Part shown: positions 48,124-56,912 of the stretch, piece by piece | How the letters are laid out: each line of letters starts with the position of its first letter | Position numbering within the stretch: the first letter of the stretch is position 1 | NCBI RefSeq assembly: GCF_016757735.1 | Contig: NZ_CP068439.1 | Coordinates: forward strand, 1,860,001-1,924,000 | Source: Aequorivita iocasae | GTDB taxonomy: Bacteria; Bacteroidota; Bacteroidia; Flavobacteriales; Flavobacteriaceae | Direction: 5' to 3' | DNA length: 64,000 nt | The notes under the pieces: model-generated | What the model saw: the letters and a program-made list of their open reading frames with translations, nothing else | The model's database searches: none | Told to the model about the DNA's origin: nothing | Program-made: the position numbers and the translations under genes

Positions 48124-49014
48124 ATGGCATCAGGAATTTTTGCAATACTGGATGATATAGCTGCACTGTTGGACGATGTGGCAATGATGAGCAAAGTGGC
48201 AGCCAAAAAAACGGCTGGCATTTTGGGTGATGACCTAGCGGTGAATGCCGAAAAGGCCTCTGGTTTTGCCTCTTCCCGTGAAATTCCTGTTCTCTGGGCA
48301 ATTACCAAAGGCTCTTTTTTAAATAAATTGATTATTCTGCCCATAGCCTTTTTGCTGAGCGCTTTTTTACCTTGGGCAGTGACCATAATCTTAATTTTAG
48401 GGGGATTATATCTGGCTTATGAAGGGGCAGAGAAAATATATGAGTTCTTTTTTCCCCACACCCACGTGAAGGAATCTTTTGTAGAGGAGGGGCTTACCGA
48501 AATTGAAATTTTAGCCATTGAGAAAGAACGTGTAAAATCAGCAATTGTGACCGATTTTATCCTGTCATTAGAAATTGTGATTATAGCTTTGGGTACCGTG
48601 GTAGAAGAACCCATAGGCACCCAGATTATGGTAGTGAGCGTTATTGCAATTCTTGCCACGGTTGGAGTTTACGGTATTGTTGCACTTATTGTACGTATGG
48701 ATGAAGCGGGTTTTAAATTGATAAAACGTAGTAAGACAGAAACTAGTTTTTCACGTAAGCTAGGAAATTTATTGGTACAAGCACTTCCAAAAGTTATTAA
48801 AAGTTTAAGCGTTATAGGTACCATAGCCTTATTATTGGTATCGGGCGGTATATTTGTACACAATGTAGATTTCTTCCATCATTTATTACCCTCATTGCCT
48901 TCCTTTCTTTTGGAATTTGCCGTGGGGCTTATTGTAGGTTTTATTTGTTTAGGTGTTGTGGTTATCTTCAAAAAACTTTGGCGAAGGGTAAAAGGGAAAA
49001 GTGCATCTGTCTAA
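48124..49014 (+). CDS. DUF808 family inner-membrane protein
   Basis: A 296-residue protein matching the DUF808 (YedI-like) family. The N-terminus GIFAILDDIAALLDDVA, then KTAGILGDDLAVNAEKASG, is the family signature. About six membrane helices follow (around 65, 85, 145, 165, 225 and 260). Function is not known. No promoter was recognised in the short leader behind the terminator. Confidence 0.9.
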   Translation: MASGIFAILDDIAALLDDVAMMSKVAAKKTAGILGDDLAVNAEKASGFASSREIPVLWAITKGSFLNKLIILPIAFLLSAFLPWAVTIILILGGLYLAYEGAEKIYEFFFPHTHVKESFVEEGLTEIEILAIEKERVKSAIVTDFILSLEIVIIALGTVVEEPIGTQIMVVSVIAILATVGVYGIVALIVRMDEAGFKLIKRSKTETSFSRKLGNLLVQALPKVIKSLSVIGTIALLLVSGGIFVHNVDFFHHLLPSLPSFLLEFAVGLIVGFICLGVVVIFKKLWRRVKGKSASV

Positions 49015-49061
49015 CAATTAAATTTTTAGCAATTTGGTAGCGATAAATTGATTAATATCAT

Positions 49062-49092
49062 TTTATTTCCTACAAATACAATTCTATATTTG
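49062..49092 (+). promoter_or_regulatory. Promoter of the HYR-domain gene (TTTA-N19-TATATTTG)
   Basis: TATATTTG at 49085-49092 is a perfect -7 box, and TTTA at 49062-49065 lies exactly 19 nt upstream (3 of 4 match to TTTG). The predicted start is near 49096, with a leader of about 30 nt. Confidence 0.7.
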
Positions 49093-49125
49093 CCGCCGAA
49101 AAAGTATTAACCTTTAAAAATTATT

Positions 49126-50523
49126 ATGAATAAATTTTACACTTTATTGTTTACATTACTTATTGCTGCCACTTCATCTGCGCAGGTTTTAAACGAAACC
49201 TTTGACGATAATAGTGGTTTTGTTACTTCAACACCTTTCTTTTCTGACGGTGCTGGAGATTTCTTCGGACTTGCCGTAGTGGAGGATTTTAACGGGGAGC
49301 CAGTTCCAACACAGATTAAGGCCTACACAGGGTTTACAGGTGGATTTTTAACTGGAATGGACCTGGATGGTGAAGGCGCCAGTTTGCCAATATTCATCGA
49401 ATGGAACGGGCTAGACATAGATGGGTTTACCGATTTGATGTTTAGCGGTGAATTTGCTGAGTTTTTTGATGCTCCAGGCGATATTGATGATTTAGACTTT
49501 CTTCGCATAGATTATCAAATTGACGGTGGGGGTTACCAAAATCTTATCTGGTTTGAAGGAGCTGACTTTACCGGTGGCGGGGGAACTGCCAACGGAAACT
49601 TTAGAGAAGATACCGATTTTGATGGTGAGGGTGACGGAAATGTTTTAACAGATGCAGCACAAGTTTTTACCAAAGCTATAACAGGGACAGGGGCAGTACT
49701 TGACCTTCGTTTAACTGTTTCTGTGGATTCTGGTGATGAGGACTTTGCGGTTGACTCATTTTTGATTACAGGAACAGCCCCTGATACTACTCCTCCCGTA
49801 ATTACTTGTCCTGCAGTTATTGAACAGGACAACGATGCGGGTATTTGTGGCGCTATTGTAACTTTTGATCCTGCAACTGCCACTGATGATACTGATCCTA
49901 ACCCAGTAGTAGTTCAGACTTCAGGCCTTGCTAGTGGATCGGAGTTTCCAGTGGGAGTTACCACTATAGAATTTACAGCTACAGATGCTTCAGGTAATTC
50001 CAGCACTTGCACATTTACAGTTACTGTAATAGATGCAGAAATTCCAGAAATAGTATGCCCTCCTACACAAACTGTAATGGCAGATTCCAACGATATGTAT
50101 GAGCTTCCAGATTACGTGGGCGATGGGTTGGTTACAATTACTGACAACTGCGCTACTACTTTTACAACACTTCAAATTCCTGCTGCGGGAACGATGGTGG
50201 GCGTAGGTACTACCAATGTAATCATTGAGGCCACAGACGATGCCGGAAACACTGCGGGCTGCAATTTTGACGTCGTGGTTGAACCATTTTTGAGTGTGAA
50301 TGACATTGCACTTTCTCAAATTGTATTATATCCCAACCCAGCAAAATCAACAGTTAGTGTTAATGCAACTGTTGAAAGCATAATTGTTTATAATGTAGCT
50401 GGACAAAAACTTATGGAAACCAGCAGCAATAGTTTTGATGTTTCTGAATTGGCTAATGGTATTTATTTAGTGAAAATTACCACTGCCGAAGGCACTGCAA
50501 TTAAGCAGTTGAGCGTTCAGTAA
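49126..50523 (+). CDS. Secreted HYR-domain protein with T9SS sorting domain
   Basis: A 465-residue protein with signal peptide (1-19, ending TSSAQ). Residues 20-220 form an Asp/Gly-rich region of unknown fold (DDNSGFVTSTPFF, DLDGEGASLPIF). Two HYR-type immunoglobulin-like domains follow (about 224-305 and 306-390; PPVITCPAVIEQDNDAG, PEIVCPPTQTVMADSN). The last ~70 residues are a T9SS type A domain (IVLYPNPAKSTVSVNATV ... IKQLSVQ). Secreted or surface-bound; role unknown. Confidence 0.85.
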   Translation: MNKFYTLLFTLLIAATSSAQVLNETFDDNSGFVTSTPFFSDGAGDFFGLAVVEDFNGEPVPTQIKAYTGFTGGFLTGMDLDGEGASLPIFIEWNGLDIDGFTDLMFSGEFAEFFDAPGDIDDLDFLRIDYQIDGGGYQNLIWFEGADFTGGGGTANGNFREDTDFDGEGDGNVLTDAAQVFTKAITGTGAVLDLRLTVSVDSGDEDFAVDSFLITGTAPDTTPPVITCPAVIEQDNDAGICGAIVTFDPATATDDTDPNPVVVQTSGLASGSEFPVGVTTIEFTATDASGNSSTCTFTVTVIDAEIPEIVCPPTQTVMADSNDMYELPDYVGDGLVTITDNCATTFTTLQIPAAGTMVGVGTTNVIIEATDDAGNTAGCNFDVVVEPFLSVNDIALSQIVLYPNPAKSTVSVNATVESIIVYNVAGQKLMETSSNSFDVSELANGIYLVKITTAEGTAIKQLSVQ

Positions 50524-50548
50524 GCTATTTTATTTGAATTCTATAGAG

Positions 50549-50578
50549 AAAACCATCTGTTACTTACGGGTGGTTTTT
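50549..50578 (+). terminator. Terminator after the HYR-domain gene
   Basis: AAAACCATC (50549-50557) pairs with GGTGGTTTT (50569-50577), one G-U pair, followed by a T-rich tail. Confidence 0.78.
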
Positions 50579-50673
50579 CTTTTTATATAGATTTTATTGA
50601 ACAATAAAATGTCAAAAAAATTTACGCAAATGCCTTCAATTTTGCGACATTTGAATTCCAATAAATCTCAAGG

Positions 50674-51279
50674 TTGAAAAAAAGACTGTTTGCCATAGCA
50701 TTTCTGTTAGTACTGTTCGCTCCGGTGGCAACAATGTTTCTATTCCATTTTGAGAAAGCTGCGCTAAAACGCGAAATTAAATGGAAGATGATTGCAGGAA
50801 TAGACCAAAATGAATTGGTGCTGCTGAAATTTTCAAAAGAAGAAGCTGAGACAAAGTTGCGGTGGGAACATTCCAAGGAATTTGAGTACGAGGGACAGAT
50901 GTATGATGTTGTTTCCAAGGAAACAAAAGGAGATACCATTTACTATAGATGCTGGTGGGACCACGAGGAAACTGCCCTTAACAAAAAGTTGCAACAGCTG
51001 GTTACCCAGACTTTTGATAAAGATAAGGACAAGCAAAGAACCCAAAAGCAACTAAATAACTACTTTCAATCCTTTTTCTGTTCAAAATTTTTTGATTGGC
51101 AGGCCACTGCCTTAGAAAACTTTCAAAAAATTTATCAGCCTATAGCATATGAGCGCAATTTTAGTTCCATACGTTTAAGTCCTCCCACGCCACCTCCCCA
51201 AGTACAGTTAGTACCCAATACTTTATCATTAGCGCTTTCAATACACATTGAAACTGCATTCTATTGTGTTATTTATTGA
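50674..51279 (+). CDS. Unrecognised membrane-anchored protein upstream of a TonB receptor
   Basis: A 201-codon frame with a TTG start; no in-frame ATG precedes the N-terminal hydrophobic stretch (about 3-22, LFAIAFLLVLFAPVATMFLF). The rest is charged (ELVLLKFSKEEAETKLRW, EYEGQMYDVVSKETKGDTIY), then a Pro-rich part (PPTPPPQVQLVP) and a hydrophobic tail. No family is recognised. It ends 32 nt before the receptor gene on the same strand, so a shared operon and an accessory role in that uptake system are likely. Candidate -7 boxes upstream match only 7 of 8. Confidence 0.7.
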   Translation: MKKRLFAIAFLLVLFAPVATMFLFHFEKAALKREIKWKMIAGIDQNELVLLKFSKEEAETKLRWEHSKEFEYEGQMYDVVSKETKGDTIYYRCWWDHEETALNKKLQQLVTQTFDKDKDKQRTQKQLNNYFQSFFCSKFFDWQATALENFQKIYQPIAYERNFSSIRLSPPTPPPQVQLVPNTLSLALSIHIETAFYCVIY

Positions 51280-51311
51280 CACCTTAACAATTAAACAAAC
51301 CAATTTTTAAA

Positions 51312-53714
51312 ATGAAAAAACTATACATGCTATGGTTATTGTTGGTTATTGTGGGAACTTCCTACGGACAAACCATTACCATAACAGATGCGCAGAACAA
51401 CGAACCGGTGGAGTTGGTTACCCTTAGCGCAAATTCAAAATTATATGTTACCACAAATGCCAAAGGCAAGGCTGATGTTTCAGCATTTAAGAATGCCGAA
51501 AAAATTGAAATACGCAGTCTTGGCTATAAAACGGTGGTAAAGAGTTATAGCGAGCTGGAGGCAGAGGGGTTTTCTCTTTCGCTTGAAATTTCAAACTTAA
51601 ATCTTGACGAGGTAGTTATCTCTGGATCTCGATGGCGGCAGAGCAGTGATGATGTTCCGTCAAAAATAATTTCTATTTCATCGAAAGATGTAGCCCTTCA
51701 AAACCCACAGACAGCCGCCGACTTATTGAGTATTTCTGGGAAAGTATTTGTTCAGAAAAGTCAGCAAGGTGGAGGCAGCCCCATGATTCGTGGTTTTGCA
51801 ACAAGCCGTTTGTTATATTCTGTGGATGGCGTTAGGATGAACACGGCAATTTTCCGTTCCGGAAATCTTCAAAATGTTATCAATCTGGATCCTTTTGCCA
51901 TTGAAGGCACCGAGGTGCTTTTTGGTCCCGGCTCAGTAATTTACGGTAGTGATGCCATTGGGGGGGTAATGAGTTTTCAAACCTTGACGACACGACTTTC
52001 ACTAACCGAGTCGCCATTGGTAACAGGAAAGGCCAATGTGCGCTATTCTTCTGCCAACAACGAAAAAACAGGACATTTTGATGTGAATCTGGGTTTCAAG
52101 AATTGGGCATTTGTCACTAGTATCACGTCGTGGGATTATGACCATTTGCGCCAAGGAAGCCACGGGCCCGAAGAGTATATTAAGGATTATTATGTACAAC
52201 GACAGGACAGCGTGGACGTCGTGATCTGGCAGGATGATAAACTGTTGCAGGTTCCCTCGGCCTATTCGCAAATAAATATGATGCAGAAAATTCGCTTTCA
52301 ACCAAATGAGCGTTGGGACTTTCAGTACGGATTTCATTATTCGGAAACTTCACCTTACGGAAGGTATGACAGGCATACGCGTGTTCGCAATGGCACTGCC
52401 CGTTATGCCGAATGGGATTATGGCCCGCAGATTTGGATGATGAATAATTTAAACATAAACCATACTGCAAACAATTCGGTTTTTGACCAATTGAGCCTTC
52501 GCTTGGCACACCAGTGGTTTGAGGAGAGCAGGATAGACCGCTCGTTTAACAGTAATGAACGCAATACACAAAGTGAAGAAGTGGGGGCTTACTCCGCAAA
52601 CCTTGATTTTATAAAGGGTACGGGAGAGCGGAATACTCTTTTTTACGGTGTGGAATATGTGCTGAACGATGTAAATTCCAAAGGAGAAGTAACAGATGTT
52701 CCAACAGAAGTTTCTGTAACTGGGCCGGCTCGGTATCCAAAATCCACGTGGCAGTCAATGGCTGTATATGTAACCGACGAGTTTAAAGCAGCCGATAATT
52801 TCACATTAAGTGCTGGCGCACGCTACAACTATGTGTTGTTGGACGCTGAGTTTGACACTACTTTTTACCCCTTTCCCTTCACAGAAGCCAATTTAAAGAA
52901 TGGCGCGCTTACCGGGAGCATTGGTGGGGTATATCGTCCAGACGATTCGTGGGTAATAAGTGCCAATTTGGGAAGCGCGTTTAGAGCGCCAAATGTAGAT
53001 GATGTGGGAAAAGTTTTTGATTCAGAACCTGGTAGCGTTGTTGTTCCCAATCCAAATTTGAAGCCTGAATATGCCTACAATGCAGACTTAGGAATTGCAA
53101 AGGTTTTTAATGATGTTATAAAAGTAGATGTTACTGGATATTACACATCCCTCAAAAATGCCTTAGTGCGCAGGGATTTTAAATTGAATGGACAGGACAG
53201 CATTATATATCAGGGCGAATTGAGCCAAGTGCAAGCAATTCAAAATGCAGCCGTGGCACATGTATATGGGGTGCAGGCAGGCGTGGAGGTGAAATTGCCC
53301 AAGGGTTTTGGCTTTTCAACAGATGTAAACTTTCAGAAAGGTGAAGAGGAATTGGACAATGGAGAAACCAGTACTTCACGCCACGCTTCACCATTTTTCG
53401 GTGTTTCGCGCTTAAATTATAAAGCGAATAAGTTGCATATGGAGCTGAACGTGAATTATCAAGGGAAATATGATTTTGACGAGTTGCCCGAGGGAGAAAA
53501 GGAGAAGACGGAAATCTATGCGCTTGATAAAAATGGAGATCCGTATGCCCCCGCTTGGTACACCCTTAACTTTAAGGCCCTTTATAAGTTAACGGATACC
53601 TTTGATGTGAGTGGCGGGATTGAAAATCTTACCGATCAACGTTATCGACCCTATAGTTCGGGAATTTCGGGAGCTGGAAGAAATTTTATTCTTTCAATTA
53701 CGGCACATTTTTAG
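51312..53714 (+). CDS. TonB-dependent outer-membrane receptor
   Basis: An 800-residue receptor: signal peptide (1-19, ending TSYGQ), a small carboxypeptidase-like domain (about 20-95), a plug (about 110-225) with GGGSPMIRGFATSRLLYSVD and FGPGSVIYGSDAIGGV, and a 22-strand barrel ending RNFILSITAHF. The GSPMIRGF and DGVRMNTAIFRSGN segments resemble haem/haemoglobin- or colicin-type receptors more than SusC. The substrate is uncertain; no haem or siderophore gene is nearby. The gene before it may encode a helper. Confidence 0.92.
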   Translation: MKKLYMLWLLLVIVGTSYGQTITITDAQNNEPVELVTLSANSKLYVTTNAKGKADVSAFKNAEKIEIRSLGYKTVVKSYSELEAEGFSLSLEISNLNLDEVVISGSRWRQSSDDVPSKIISISSKDVALQNPQTAADLLSISGKVFVQKSQQGGGSPMIRGFATSRLLYSVDGVRMNTAIFRSGNLQNVINLDPFAIEGTEVLFGPGSVIYGSDAIGGVMSFQTLTTRLSLTESPLVTGKANVRYSSANNEKTGHFDVNLGFKNWAFVTSITSWDYDHLRQGSHGPEEYIKDYYVQRQDSVDVVIWQDDKLLQVPSAYSQINMMQKIRFQPNERWDFQYGFHYSETSPYGRYDRHTRVRNGTARYAEWDYGPQIWMMNNLNINHTANNSVFDQLSLRLAHQWFEESRIDRSFNSNERNTQSEEVGAYSANLDFIKGTGERNTLFYGVEYVLNDVNSKGEVTDVPTEVSVTGPARYPKSTWQSMAVYVTDEFKAADNFTLSAGARYNYVLLDAEFDTTFYPFPFTEANLKNGALTGSIGGVYRPDDSWVISANLGSAFRAPNVDDVGKVFDSEPGSVVVPNPNLKPEYAYNADLGIAKVFNDVIKVDVTGYYTSLKNALVRRDFKLNGQDSIIYQGELSQVQAIQNAAVAHVYGVQAGVEVKLPKGFGFSTDVNFQKGEEELDNGETSTSRHASPFFGVSRLNYKANKLHMELNVNYQGKYDFDELPEGEKEKTEIYALDKNGDPYAPAWYTLNFKALYKLTDTFDVSGGIENLTDQRYRPYSSGISGAGRNFILSITAHF

Positions 53715-53771
53715 TTTAATTTCCAAAGGTTGGGGACAAAAAAATATGTGGGTTTGTATTCACATTTTTTA

Positions 53772-53779
53772 TATATTTG
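53772..53779 (+). promoter_or_regulatory. -7 box TATATTTG of a possible small RNA
   Basis: A perfect TAnnTTTG in the intergenic region after the TonB receptor. The next gene on this strand is 650 nt away behind a terminator. TTTG occurs at 53753-53756, but with 15 nt spacing, not 19. Confidence 0.5.
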
Positions 53780-53782
53780 GAT

Positions 53783-53849
53783 CGAGCCTTATGGCTTATT
53801 TCTCCCCACTTAATTTGAGAAAACCCGCACTGTTATGGTGCGGGTTTTT
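53783..53849 (+). ncRNA. Possible small RNA between a promoter box and a terminator
   Basis: About 67 nt between the predicted start from the TATATTTG box and the end of the terminator hairpin. A small stem AGCC/GGCT with a TTAT loop (53785-53796) lies at the 5' end, then a pyrimidine-rich middle, then the terminator stem. No open frame of note exists inside. It could instead be the 3' end of the TonB receptor mRNA. Comparison with Rfam, including the Flavo-1 motif, would be informative. Confidence 0.4.
53820..53849. terminator. Bidirectional terminator between TonB receptor and STAS gene
   Basis: AAAACCCGCAC pairs with GTGCGGGTTTT in a perfect 11-bp stem with a 7-nt loop. T runs on the plus strand and, from the leading A run, on the minus strand allow it to serve both converging genes. 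Confidence 0.88.
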
Positions 53850-53864
53850 AAATTAATAGTGAAT

Positions 53865-54200
53865 TTAATGTGAGTGATTTAAAAAGCCGATGTAAGGATA
53901 TTTTTTTGGAATTTTTGAGTAATATTGAATTCCCACAAAAGAGAAAATAGATTTCACCTTATCATTTTCCCTACAAAACAGAATAATTTCCTTGTTGTTC
54001 TCCCGTGCCTTTTCCGAAGCAATATAAAGCATATAAGCCCCTGCCTGGTCAAATTTTTCCAGGGCATCCAGATCAATGATTAAGGATTGGGTTTTGTCCA
54101 GTGCGGCTTCAATTTTAAACTGAACCTCCGAAAGGTTGCCACTGTATAATCTGCCTTCTAAACTTAAAAAACGGTTGGTTAAAAAACTATGCAATGTCAT
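53865..54200 (-). CDS. STAS-domain protein (anti-sigma factor antagonist-like)
   Basis: A 111-residue single STAS fold: LSLEGRLYSGNLSEVQFKIE, the core SLIIDLDALEKFDQAGAYML and NKEIILFCRENDKVKSIFSF. In phosphorylated STAS proteins the loop reads D-S-S-G or similar. Here it is Asp51-Gln-Ala-Gly54, so the usual phosphorylated Ser/Thr is missing. No anti-sigma kinase is adjacent. Probably a protein-interaction module without the classical switch. Confidence 0.82.
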   Translation of the reverse strand: MTLHSFLTNRFLSLEGRLYSGNLSEVQFKIEAALDKTQSLIIDLDALEKFDQAGAYMLYIASEKARENNKEIILFCRENDKVKSIFSFVGIQYYSKIPKKYPYIGFLNHSH

Positions 54201-54405
54201 GCTAAGTGATTAAAATTAATGATCACATAGGTTTGCGTAGGAATTTAAGGGCGATTGTGATTTAGGACAGAAATTTTGATTTGTGAATTTACAAAATGAT
54301 TTTCAATTGGAAGGGATGAATGTTGTGCGAAGATAGCTACCTAATGCATTTTTTAATTCTATTTATCCAAATGATTATAAGTAATCGTAATCCACTTCTT
54401 TTTAA

Positions 54406-54413
54406 TAGTTTTG
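54406..54413 (+). promoter_or_regulatory. Promoter -7 box TAGTTTTG of the ABC-F gene
   Basis: A perfect TAnnTTTG; the predicted start is near 54417. The in-frame TTG at 54411 lies inside the box and so cannot be the start codon; the ATG at 54432 then has a 15-nt leader. Confidence 0.65.
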
Positions 54414-54431
54414 CAACCTCAAAATTTTGAT

Positions 54432-56069
54432 ATGATTTCAATAGATGGTTTAGCGGTTGAGTTTAGTGGTGAAACACTTTTTAGCGATGTCTCCTTTGTA
54501 GTGAACGAAAATGACAAAATAGCGTTGATGGGAAAAAACGGCGCCGGAAAAAGTACGATGATGAAGATTATTGCCGGTGTACAAAAACCCACCCGTGGTA
54601 ATGTGCGCGCTCCAAAAGATGCCGTAATTGCATATTTGCCACAGCATTTATTGACGGATGACAGCTGTACAGTTTTTGAGGAAGCTTCCAAGGCCTTTAA
54701 GCAGATTTTTGAAATGCGGGACGAAATGGACCGCTTGAACAAAGAACTGGAAACCCGAACCGATTACGAGAGTGATGAGTACATGACCATCATTACCAAA
54801 GTGGCGGAATTGGGAGAAAAATACTATGCTTTGGAAGAAATAAATTACGAGGCCGAAGTGGAAAAGACGTTGCGTGGCTTGGGCTTTAAAAGAAGTGATT
54901 TGCACCGCCCCACATCAGTATTTAGTGGTGGGTGGCGTATGCGTATTGAGCTTGCCAAACTGCTGCTTCAAAAGCCCGATCTTATTTTGCTGGACGAGCC
55001 CACCAACCACGTAGATATTGAATCTGTAATCTGGTTGGAAGATTTTTTACTGAATAAAGCAAAAGCGGTTATTGTTATTTCTCACGACAGAAAATTTATA
55101 GATAACATTACCAACCGGACCATTGAAGTTACAATGGGGCGCATTTACGATTATAAGGCCAACTACAGCCATTATTTGCAATTGCGTGCCGATAGGAGGG
55201 CGCACCAGATAAAGGCGTACGAGGAGCAACAAAAATTTATAGCCGAGACCCAACAATTTATTGAGCGTTTTAAGGGTACGTATTCCAAAACCAATCAAGT
55301 GAATAGCCGCGAGCGGATGCTGGAAAAGCTTCAGATTATAGAGATTGACGAAATAGATACTTCGGCTTTGGCACTTCGTTTTCCACCTGCCCAGCGCAGT
55401 GGGGATTATCCTGTAATTGTGGAGGGAATGACCAAAAAATACGGCGACCATGTGGTTTTTAAAGATGCCAATATGAGCATATCGCGTGGCCAAAAAGTGA
55501 GTTTTGTGGGAAGAAACGGTGAGGGAAAATCTACCATGATAAAAGCCATTATGGGTGAAATAGATTTTGAAGGAACCTGTGCCTTGGGGCATAATGCCAA
55601 GGTAGGCTATTTTGCACAGAACCAGGCCGCACTTTTAGACAAGGAACTCACCGTTTTTCAAACTGTCGATGAGGTTGCAAAAGGCGAAATACGCACCCAA
55701 ATAAAAAATATTCTTGGTCGCTTTATGTTCAGCGGTGATGATATCGATAAAAAAGTGGGGCTGCTTTCTGGTGGGGAAAGAACCCGTTTGGCGATGGTGA
55801 AGTTATTGCTGGAGCCTGTAAATGTGCTCATTCTCGATGAGCCTACAAACCATTTGGATTTAAAATCGAAAGATGTTTTAAAAGAAGCCCTGCTTCAGTT
55901 TGATGGCACCTTGATTTTGGTTTCCCACGACCGCGATTTTCTTCAAGGTCTTTCCGAAAAAGTATTCGAATTTAAAGAAAAACGCATTATTGAACATTTT
56001 GAAACCATAGACGATTTCCTTCAAAGAAATAGAATTGAGAATTTGAAGGAGATTGATTTGAAGGTTTAA
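54432..56069 (+). CDS. ABC-F family ATPase
   Basis: A 545-residue soluble protein with two ABC domains and no membrane segments. First domain: Walker A GKNGAGKS (34-41), signature FSGGWRMRIELAKLL and LLLDEPTNHVDIES. Second domain: GRNGEGKS, LLSGGERTRLAMVKLL and LILDEPTNHLDLKS. The linker between (about 235-310, rich in basic and Gln residues) is the P-site tRNA interaction motif. Family members bind the ribosomal E site and act in translation or antibiotic protection. It resembles the Uup/EttA/YbiT housekeeping group rather than a resistance factor, but the subfamily is uncertain. Confidence 0.92.
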   Translation: MISIDGLAVEFSGETLFSDVSFVVNENDKIALMGKNGAGKSTMMKIIAGVQKPTRGNVRAPKDAVIAYLPQHLLTDDSCTVFEEASKAFKQIFEMRDEMDRLNKELETRTDYESDEYMTIITKVAELGEKYYALEEINYEAEVEKTLRGLGFKRSDLHRPTSVFSGGWRMRIELAKLLLQKPDLILLDEPTNHVDIESVIWLEDFLLNKAKAVIVISHDRKFIDNITNRTIEVTMGRIYDYKANYSHYLQLRADRRAHQIKAYEEQQKFIAETQQFIERFKGTYSKTNQVNSRERMLEKLQIIEIDEIDTSALALRFPPAQRSGDYPVIVEGMTKKYGDHVVFKDANMSISRGQKVSFVGRNGEGKSTMIKAIMGEIDFEGTCALGHNAKVGYFAQNQAALLDKELTVFQTVDEVAKGEIRTQIKNILGRFMFSGDDIDKKVGLLSGGERTRLAMVKLLLEPVNVLILDEPTNHLDLKSKDVLKEALLQFDGTLILVSHDRDFLQGLSEKVFEFKEKRIIEHFETIDDFLQRNRIENLKEIDLKV

Positions 56070-56123
56070 TCGGTGAATTAAAAGCTTAGTTTTTAAAATT
56101 TTAGAGGTGTTTTTATTATTTAT

Positions 56124-56131
56124 TACCTTTA
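56124..56131 (+). promoter_or_regulatory. Possible -7 box TACCTTTA
   Basis: Seven of eight positions match TAnnTTTG, 12 nt before the flavodoxin-family ATG. Confidence 0.35.
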
Positions 56132-56143
56132 GAAATAAAAACT

Positions 56144-56854
56144 ATGAAAAAACCAGACTTTTCAAGTTTAAAAGCACTCTATATCAATTGTACCCTAAAA
56201 CAGTCCCCGCGGATGAGTCATACACAGGGCTTGATGGATGTTTCGCAAAAAATAATGAAAGCCGAAGGGGTTTCTTTTGAAAACATTCGATTTGTGGACT
56301 ATGCTGTTGCATATGGCGTATATCCAGATATGACCGAGCACGGAGCCAAGGAAGATGCCTGGCCGGAAATTTGGAAGAAAGTAGATGCTGCCGATATTCT
56401 GATTATTGGAACTCCTATTTGGCTGGGCGAAAAATCCTCTGTGGCCAGTAAATTGATTGAAAGGCTGTATGCAATGAGCAGTCTTCAGAATGAAAAGGGG
56501 CAGTATTATTTTTACGGAAAGGTAGGCGGTTGCATCATTACCGGAAATGAAGATGGAATAAAGCATTGTGCTATGGGCATTCTCTATGCCTTACAGCACG
56601 TGGGCTACAGCATTCCGCCACAGGCAGATTGTGGTTGGATAGGTGAAGCCGGCCCTGGGCCAAGTTATCGGGATGAGGAAAGTGGCGCGAAGAATAATGA
56701 TTTCACCAATAGAAATACAACCTTTATGACCTATAATCTCCTCCATTTGGCAAAAATGCTGAAAGAGCAGGGAGGGTATCCAAAATACGGCAATTCCCGA
56801 AAAGATTGGGATGATGGCACTCGCTGGAATTTTGAAAATCCTGAATACCGCTAA
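56144..56854 (+). CDS. Flavodoxin/NADPH-dependent FMN reductase family protein
   Basis: A 236-residue flavodoxin-fold protein. The N-terminal strand ALYINCTLKQSPRMSHTQGL and the phosphate loop, then ADILIIGTPIWLGEKSSVAS, are typical FMN-binding segments, with YYFYGKVGGCIITGNEDG after them. Likely an FMN-dependent reductase of small quinones or nitro compounds; the substrate cannot be told. It has a C-terminal extension rich in Asn and Trp (GGYPKYGNSRKDWDDGTRW). Confidence 0.87.
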   Translation: MKKPDFSSLKALYINCTLKQSPRMSHTQGLMDVSQKIMKAEGVSFENIRFVDYAVAYGVYPDMTEHGAKEDAWPEIWKKVDAADILIIGTPIWLGEKSSVASKLIERLYAMSSLQNEKGQYYFYGKVGGCIITGNEDGIKHCAMGILYALQHVGYSIPPQADCGWIGEAGPGPSYRDEESGAKNNDFTNRNTTFMTYNLLHLAKMLKEQGGYPKYGNSRKDWDDGTRWNFENPEYR

Positions 56855-56912
56855 ATTCATTTAAATGACTTGGGCATAATCATTGTACAGTTTATTTAAA
56901 AAATTACAGATT

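Noticed and set aside
53611-53856. 81-codon frame overlapping the 3' end of the TonB receptor gene and the following terminator
   Set aside because: It overlaps the receptor's final barrel strands and runs through the terminator hairpin; no coding support.
54411-54431. TTG start for the ABC-F gene
   Set aside because: The TTG lies within the -7 box TAGTTTTG, so it would not be in the mRNA.
55047-55592. 181-codon open frame antisense to the ABC-F gene
   Set aside because: Opposite conserved ABC motifs; low-complexity His/Tyr-rich translation typical of a shadow frame.
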